A DNA stretch of 64,000 nt, taken from contig CAVOZW010000004.1 in NCBI GenBank assembly GCA_963701385.1, positions 106,702 to 170,701 on the forward strand. The letters run 5' to 3'. Numbering within the stretch: position 1 is the first letter of the stretch; each line of letters begins with the position of its first letter. The position numbers and the translations under genes were made by a program. The notes below the pieces were generated by a model. The model was not told where the DNA came from and did not search any database. It saw nothing but the letters and a program-made list of their open reading frames with translations. This stretch comes from B30-G6 sp963701385. GTDB taxonomy: Bacteria > Desulfobacterota > Desulfobacteria > Desulfobacterales > B30-G6. This document shows, piece by piece, positions 59,341-64,000 of this stretch.

Positions 59341-59622
59341 ACAACTGATCGTGTCTAAATATTAACGGCTTTATTAGTATATATGACCTAAACTCAATAA
59401 AGAAACCTCAAAATTGCTCCGAGGGTTGCCTGTTAAAGATTTTATAGATTCTATGGCACTTTTTAGGTTCAAAAAAAATTAAGCTTATGCTTTGAAGTCA
59501 ATGATGCTTTGTGAAAATAGAAAATATGAAAGTCTCTAACTATGCCAATTTTACGTAATTGAAATTTCTAGTGGTTTTCATATTTAAAACCCTCTAAGCA
59601 ATACAGAGTAACCCTTTTATTA

Positions 59623-60219
59623 TTATGCTATGTTAGCTCTTAAAAGTGTCAGCCCGTCTTCACGGGCTTTGAGGATGGTTTTCACTCTCACGCCTTTCAT
59701 TTCCTGGCGAGGTAAGACAACATCTTTCAGCACCTGTCGATATAGCAGATATTCATCTTTTTCCGAGATATTTGCTGCGACTTTTGAAGTGTAAAGAAAA
59801 TTGTCGATCGGCCTGTTTTTTCCGTTTCGATTTCCCTCGGAAAGATCGACACAATGATCCTGATAAACCAGAAAACAGTGCACCATCGGAAGGTAGGGAA
59901 GATTATATTTGTCCAGAATTTTTGCCTGTCCCGTAACAATTTCTTCTGTCATCGCGTAGATACCGATGTTCTTTACGATCTTTAAGTTCAGCTCGACCGC
60001 CAGGGTTCCGATGACCGCATGTTTGGTCGTGCAGCTCCCCATTTTCTCTTTAAAAAGAATCATCACGTCGTCTCGATTTGAGTTGTAGCCGTAAGGCAGT
60101 TCATACACATAGCGGCAGGCATCTCTGGAAATCTCTTATCCCCAGACTCCAAAAAAGTCTCGCGAAATTAAGCCCGTTTTTTCTATCGGTTTATTCGGGA
60201 AAATAGTATGCTTTTTCAT
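59623..60219 (-). pseudogene. transglutaminase-like protein gene interrupted by an in-frame TAA
   Basis: From an ATG at 60219 (AAGGA upstream) the frame reads 27 codons beginning MKKHTIFPNKPIEKTG, meets TAA at 60136-60138, and continues in the same frame as EISRDACRYVYELPYGYNSN, DDVMILFKEKMGSCTTKHAV and on to the stop at 59623. The second part carries the Cys-His-Asp pattern of transglutaminase-like folds: SCTTKHAVIG, then MVHCFLVYQDHCVDLSEG. Homologs of this type begin before the ACRYV segment, so the stop breaks a real gene. Translation could restart at the GTG at 60108 (161 aa), but no ribosome site is seen there. Function is unknown. Confidence 0.7.
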
Positions 60220-60382
60220 TGGTTATATTTTTCCTTATATTGCCTCACCGACGCTTCTTCCCAAAAATGATACTGATGTTAAAGCAACATAATGTTATTA
60301 AATGATAAGCCAGTCATCCATCATTGATATTCCTAATCTATGCTGATCAGTGCTATTTAAAAAATTAAAAATGTTTCCAAAA

Positions 60383-62161
60383 TTAAGCAAGATGATGGAT
60401 GGTAAAGGTACTTCCTTTACCGAGTTCACTCTGCACGGAAACCCTACCACCGTGGACGTTGACGATATGTTTCACGATGGCCAGCCCCAGACCCGTTCCC
60501 CCCACCAGGGTCCGGCTTCTGGACTTGTCAACCCGGTAAAATCTTTCAAAAAGTCTGGGTTGGTGTTTTAGAGAAATTCCAGGGCCATGGTCAATTACGT
60601 GGATGCGCATCTCATGATCAAGCATTTCCACAGTAATGTGCACGGTTTCATTTTCAGGGCTGTAGGCCACGGCATTGTCCAGCAGGTTGATCAATGCCTG
60701 CTCAAAGATGGAAGAATCGACTTGAATCATGGTGCCTGGTTCACAGGTGATATCAAACGATATATTTTTTTTCTCAGCTTTCAACTTAACCACATGCATG
60801 GCGTTTTCAATGAGATGTTGTAAATCTCTTTTTTCGGTCTTGATTTGTTCTTTATTATCAAATTGTTCAAGCCTGGAAAGCATCAGAAGGTCTTGAATAA
60901 TGGCATGCAATCGATCCACCTGGCGCATGATGATTTCAAAGAATTTTTCAGCATCAGCCGAAGGCTGGGGCAGACTTTCATGAAGGGTTTCGACAAATCC
61001 TTTGATGGCTGTCAGCGGTGTTTTTAACTCGTGGGACACATTGGCCACAAAGTCTTTGCGGACGTTTTCAAGGTGACGGACTTTGGTGACGTCGTTGAGA
61101 ACCAGAAGGGATCCGATGTGAAGGTTTTTTGCGTCCTTCAGCGGTGCACTGCGGATATTGACAGTCATTTTTTGGTTATCTTCCAGAATCTCAAAATCTT
61201 TGTCTTCCATCTTTTTATCGGCAAGCGAATCTGAAACAAACTGAAGAAATTCCGGATTTCGCAGGGTTTCCTGGATGGTCCGGCCCTTGGTTTTTACGAT
61301 ATCCATTTTGAGTATATCCAGCGCAGCCTGGTTTATGCTAAGCAACCGCTCGCCACTGTCCACGGCGATGACCCCTTCTTTCATGCTCGACAAAACCGCT
61401 TCGTATTCGTTGCGCTGGCTGATGATGGTTCTGATCCGTTCTTGCAGTTGACCCGCCATCTGATTCATGGCATCGGTCAGGCTGGCAAGTTCCGATGAGA
61501 CGGGGGTGGGGAGTCTGTGGTCGAGCTCTCCTTTTGCAAAACGCTCTGCGCCTTTCTTCATTTGTTCGATAGGCTGGGTAATTCTTCTGGCGATGAACAG
61601 CGTCACGATGGAAGACAAAAGAGCAATAATCAGGCCACCCAAAATGATTTTCAGCTGAATTGATTTCAGCTTTTCGTCGATGGCGGTAACCGGGATGGAT
61701 GTCCGCAGGACACCGATGAGCCTGCCGGCAGGGTCTTTTAGTTGAATGGCTTCATACATTAGGGTTTGGTCGAGCGTGCCGCTGTATCTTAGCGAAGTCC
61801 CCATACCATCATGGATCGCCTGCATGACCTCGGGCCGATCGATGTGGCTGTCCATTTGGCTTGGATTTTTATCGGAATCGCCGACAACCCGTCCGTCGGG
61901 AAGGATAACGGTAATGCGTGTTGAGGCCTCGATTCCGAATTCTTTGCATAAATGATCGACGCTCTCAAACTCCCTGCTTATAAGGATTTTTGTAATTTGC
62001 GGCTTCAACAGCAGGCTTTGGTTTTGAAGATCTAACTGGGTTCTTTGGAGAAAAAAAGTTCGCGAGGTACTGGACGTGTACCACGTAAGTGAAAAAATGG
62101 CAACCAGGGTGGTAATGAGAAACCAGGGATAAAAATGCCAGATGAGTCTGCGATGGATCAT
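60383..62161 (-). CDS. phoR: phosphate-regulon sensor histidine kinase PhoR-like
   Basis: A 592-residue membrane kinase. Helices near residues 8-28 and 170-192 flank a periplasmic domain of about 140 residues; HAMP (RRITQPIEQMKKGAERFAKG) follows, then a PAS domain (residues 250-350), HisKA with the phospho-acceptor His in FVANVSHELKTPLTAIKGF, and a HATPase domain with N box LLDNAVAYSPENE, HVIDHGPGI and GLGLAIVKHIVNVHGG. It senses phosphate limitation via PstSCAB-PhoU and phosphorylates PhoB. Its ATG overlaps the phoB stop (ATGA), so it is coupled to phoB; unlike E. coli PhoR it has a large periplasmic domain. Confidence 0.88.
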   Translation of the reverse strand: MIHRRLIWHFYPWFLITTLVAIFSLTWYTSSTSRTFFLQRTQLDLQNQSLLLKPQITKILISREFESVDHLCKEFGIEASTRITVILPDGRVVGDSDKNPSQMDSHIDRPEVMQAIHDGMGTSLRYSGTLDQTLMYEAIQLKDPAGRLIGVLRTSIPVTAIDEKLKSIQLKIILGGLIIALLSSIVTLFIARRITQPIEQMKKGAERFAKGELDHRLPTPVSSELASLTDAMNQMAGQLQERIRTIISQRNEYEAVLSSMKEGVIAVDSGERLLSINQAALDILKMDIVKTKGRTIQETLRNPEFLQFVSDSLADKKMEDKDFEILEDNQKMTVNIRSAPLKDAKNLHIGSLLVLNDVTKVRHLENVRKDFVANVSHELKTPLTAIKGFVETLHESLPQPSADAEKFFEIIMRQVDRLHAIIQDLLMLSRLEQFDNKEQIKTEKRDLQHLIENAMHVVKLKAEKKNISFDITCEPGTMIQVDSSIFEQALINLLDNAVAYSPENETVHITVEMLDHEMRIHVIDHGPGISLKHQPRLFERFYRVDKSRSRTLVGGTGLGLAIVKHIVNVHGGRVSVQSELGKGSTFTIHHLA

Positions 62162-62853
62162 GATGTTTTCTCTTTGAATCGATAGCCGACACCACGCACC
62201 GTTTCAATATAATGGGCAAAGGTGTCAAATTTTTTTCTAAGACCGACGATTTGAACATCTACGCTCCGGTCGGTGACCGAATAATCGTCACCCTTTACGG
62301 CATCCACGATTTGCGATCTCGTAAAGACCCAGCCTGGCCGTCTGGCCAGAAAATAGAGAATTTGAAACTCGGAAAAAGTCAAGTCAATGGATTCGCTGCC
62401 TGCCAGAACGTGATGCCGGCGGGGATCGATGGTCAAATGGTGAATGTGAATGATCTTTTCAGGGTTTTCTTCTTCGGCCGTTTGTCTGCGAAGCACGGCT
62501 TTCACCCTTGCCATGAGGATCCGGGGGCTGAAGGGCTTGGTGACATAATCATCCGCCCCCAGTTCCAGCCCGGTGACAATTTCCGCTTCCTCGCCCTTGG
62601 CTGTCAGCATGATGATAGGTATATGCGAGGTCTTCTGATGCTGTTTCAACCGCCTTGCCACTTCCAGGCCATCGATGCCGGGGAGCATGAGATCGAGGAT
62701 CATGAGCTCTATGTTTTCGTTTTTTGCTTTTTCCAGCGCTTTCTCGCCGGAAATCGCGCAGATGACCTGGTACCCTTCCCTTGCGAGATTGTACCGGACC
62801 AGTTCTAAAATATCTTCTTCATCATCAACGACCAGAATGGTTTCTTTTGCCAT
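62158..62853 (-). CDS. phoB: phosphate-regulon response regulator PhoB-like
   Basis: A 231-residue OmpR/PhoB-family regulator. The receiver shows the acidic pair in ILVVDDEEDILELV, the phospho-Asp in LMILDLMLPGIDG, TAKGEEAEIVTGLELGADD and the Lys in YVTKPFSPRIL; the C-terminal winged helix contains LTFSEFQILYFLARRPGWVF and VDVQIVGLRKKF with a GVGYRFKE ending. It activates Pho-box promoters under phosphate starvation. The adjacent phoR and upstream phoU and pstB confirm the role. I see no Pho box inside the visible part of the operon. Confidence 0.93.
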   Translation of the reverse strand: MAKETILVVDDEEDILELVRYNLAREGYQVICAISGEKALEKAKNENIELMILDLMLPGIDGLEVARRLKQHQKTSHIPIIMLTAKGEEAEIVTGLELGADDYVTKPFSPRILMARVKAVLRRQTAEEENPEKIIHIHHLTIDPRRHHVLAGSESIDLTFSEFQILYFLARRPGWVFTRSQIVDAVKGDDYSVTDRSVDVQIVGLRKKFDTFAHYIETVRGVGYRFKEKTS

Positions 62854-62881
62854 GGGCTGCCTTTTTATAAGTCAGATTTTG

Positions 62882-63541
62882 TTACTCCAGGACACCGTGC
62901 CGGACAATATCACCTTCGATCAGGTATATGACCTCTTCGGCAATGTTGGTGGAATGATCCGCCAGTCGCTCCACATGGCGGGAAATCAGCAGCAGGTTGA
63001 TGTAATAACCCAAATGATTCGGATCGCTTTTCATGGCCTGCTTGATCCTGTCGTAAGCCAGATCTTTTAATTCATCCACTTCATCATCCATTGTGCAGAC
63101 CTTTAACGCAAGGTCAATATCCAGGTTCACCAGGGAATCAAGACTCATTTTAAGCATCACCTGAGCTTTTTCCGACATGACCGAATAATCAAATACAAAA
63201 TTTTCAATATCCTGTTTTGCGATGGTAAGGACCCGCTGGGCAATATTTACGGCCTGGTCGCCGATCCTTTCCAGGTCATTGTTTATTTTAATCACAGCGA
63301 TCAAAAATCGAAGATCCACCGCTACCGGTTGATGCAGTGCGAGCACTTTGAGACATTCTTCCTCCACTTCGACTTCCATTTCATCAATTTCAAAGTCGTT
63401 CTTGATAATTTTTTCCGCCAGGGCCGCATCTTTTTCATCGACGGCCGTTCGGGCCATCTGAACCCGTTCTTCCACCAGCGCGCCAAGAGCAAGTATCCTT
63501 TGTTTTATCTTTTCCAGTTCTCTATGAAAATGTTTTGTCAT
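62882..63541 (-). CDS. phoU: phosphate transport regulator PhoU
   Basis: A 219-residue, all-helical protein with two PhoU repeats. Start MTKHFHRELEKIKQRILALG, then IDEMEVEVEEECLKVLALHQPVA, NNDLERIGDQAVNIAQRVL and the second repeat with LLISRHVERLADHSTNIAEEVIYL are classical. It links the PstSCAB transporter to PhoR and represses signalling when phosphate is plentiful. It lies 46 bp after pstB and 28 bp before phoB in transcription order. Confidence 0.95.
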   Translation of the reverse strand: MTKHFHRELEKIKQRILALGALVEERVQMARTAVDEKDAALAEKIIKNDFEIDEMEVEVEEECLKVLALHQPVAVDLRFLIAVIKINNDLERIGDQAVNIAQRVLTIAKQDIENFVFDYSVMSEKAQVMLKMSLDSLVNLDIDLALKVCTMDDEVDELKDLAYDRIKQAMKSDPNHLGYYINLLLISRHVERLADHSTNIAEEVIYLIEGDIVRHGVLE

Positions 63542-63587
63542 GGCTTTTCCTCAAAAACCGTTTATTGTTATGTCCGATTCGAACGGG

Positions 63588-64000
63588 CTAACCGAACCGA
63601 CCCGTAATATAATCTTCCGTCTGTTTCAGCCTGGGTCTTGTGAATAGTGTGTCTGTTTTATCCACCTCAATAAGTTTCCCGATGTAAAAAAATGCGGTAC
63701 TATCGGAGACCCTGGCTGCCTGCTGCATGTTGTGGGTTACAATAATAATGGTATAGCTTTTTTTGAGTTCATGAATCAGTTCTTCAATCTTCTGGGTGGC
63801 TATCGGGTCCAAGGCGGAGCAGGGTTCGTCCATCAGCACGACTTCAGGTTGTATGGCCAGCGCGCGAGCGATGCACAAGCGTTGCTGCTGGCCGCCGGAG
63901 AGCCCAAGAGCGGATTCATGAAGCCTGTCTTTGACTTCATCCCACAGGGCAGCTTGTTTCAGGCTTTCTTCCACACGTGCTTCAACAAGGGCTTTGTTTT
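63588..64000 (-). CDS. pstB: phosphate ABC transporter ATPase PstB (partial, C-terminal part)
   Basis: The window shows the last 137 residues of PstB; the 5' half lies beyond the edge. The signature ALGLSGGQQQRLCIARALA, Walker B VVLMDEPCSALDP, the switch VTHNMQQAARVSD and ending TRPRLKQTEDYITGRFG are all typical for PstB. The frame continues upstream to the last base as NKALVEARVEESLKQAALW. It hydrolyses ATP for high-affinity phosphate import and is the first visible gene of the pst-phoU-phoBR set. Confidence 0.95.
   Translation of the reverse strand, partial: NKALVEARVEESLKQAALWDEVKDRLHESALGLSGGQQQRLCIARALAIQPEVVLMDEPCSALDPIATQKIEELIHELKKSYTIIIVTHNMQQAARVSDSTAFFYIGKLIEVDKTDTLFTRPRLKQTEDYITGRFG

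Larger units (their letters stand above)
58654..59622. other. AT-rich kilobase almost without genes
   Basis: No plausible complete gene is present. It holds a short GC-rich hairpin near 58840-58870 (CCTGCCCTTTCAGCAGG), a decayed four-helix-bundle remnant at 59203-59286 within a longer repeat (59053-59340), and otherwise AT-rich sequence. The base composition differs clearly from both sides. Confidence 0.5.

Noticed and set aside
1..64000. CRISPR arrays, prophage genes, intact insertion sequences, rRNA genes
   Set aside because: I looked for regularly spaced repeats, capsid, integrase or transposase-like proteins and rRNA landmarks and found none.

Overview
The window looks like a chromosomal segment of a strictly anaerobic, moderately GC-rich Desulfobacterota (delta-proteobacterial, Desulfosarcina/Desulfobacterium-like) bacterium. 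This is an inference from gene content: a tungsten-type aldehyde:ferredoxin oxidoreductase, a PylB-type radical SAM enzyme beside a pterin methyltransferase, an acyl-CoA dehydrogenase carrying a rubredoxin-like tail, two large cysteine-rich ferredoxin-domain proteins, and many four-helix-bundle (23S rRNA intervening-sequence type) remnants. No phage, CRISPR array, intact insertion sequence or rRNA operon is visible. Genes are mostly housekeeping and dense, with accessory material concentrated in intergenic repeats.

Layout. 1-8 kb: envelope and housekeeping genes (lgt, LolA-like carrier, nadA, yebC, rlmE, radA, MltB-like lytic transglycosylase) and tRNA-Glu(CTC). 8-26 kb: a membrane SpoIIE-type phosphatase, MFS and EamA transporters, a lipoprotein penicillin-acylase-family hydrolase, an RND/MMPL exporter, a DUF3783-like protein, a ferredoxin-domain protein, proline dehydrogenase, an M48 protease with LemA, and a Na/Pi cotransporter. 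26-36 kb: PatB-type C-S lyase, typA, tex, LapA-domain protein, patatin, acyl-CoA dehydrogenase-rubredoxin fusion and a second ferredoxin-domain protein. 37.4-47.6 kb: one co-directional minus-strand block of nine genes, read as methyltransferase, class III aminotransferase, aldehyde oxidoreductase, PylB-like mutase, then LivG, F, H, M and K. This is the best candidate for an undescribed pathway: uptake and rearrangement of an amino acid, transamination, aldehyde oxidation and one-carbon transfer. 48-50 kb: an AT-richer MotA/ExbB-like plus coiled-coil OmpA/MotB-like pair, an uncharacterised ion-driven motor. 50.3-57 kb: tRNA-Asp, tRNA-Val, lon, clpX, clpP, tig and tRNA-Leu. 57-60 kb: amidase, tRNA-Pro with a GIY-YIG nuclease, a nearly gene-free AT-rich kilobase, and a transglutaminase-like gene broken by an in-frame stop. 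60-64 kb: phoR, phoB, phoU and the start of pstB, the phosphate-starvation module.

The most unusual structural signal is an interspersed repeat family (eight copies: 10141, 15391, 17985, 21601, 32589, 55099, 56570, 56759). Most copies begin with TGAA and end with GGTTCA, carry CGCAGCAAGCTGCG-type hairpins, and all eight lie in the same orientation regardless of flanking gene direction. Their ends supply stop codons to neighbouring genes; at 32589-32671 both convergent genes (tex and the LapA-domain gene) end exactly on the two ends of the repeat. A second, rarer repeat (10295, 24247), an exact 22-nt repeat (8344, 35625), a 34-bp tandem repeat (27816) and three four-helix-bundle gene remnants add to the picture of a chromosome colonised by small non-autonomous elements. 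All start choices, homologies and family assignments were made by eye from the sequence; no database search was run.
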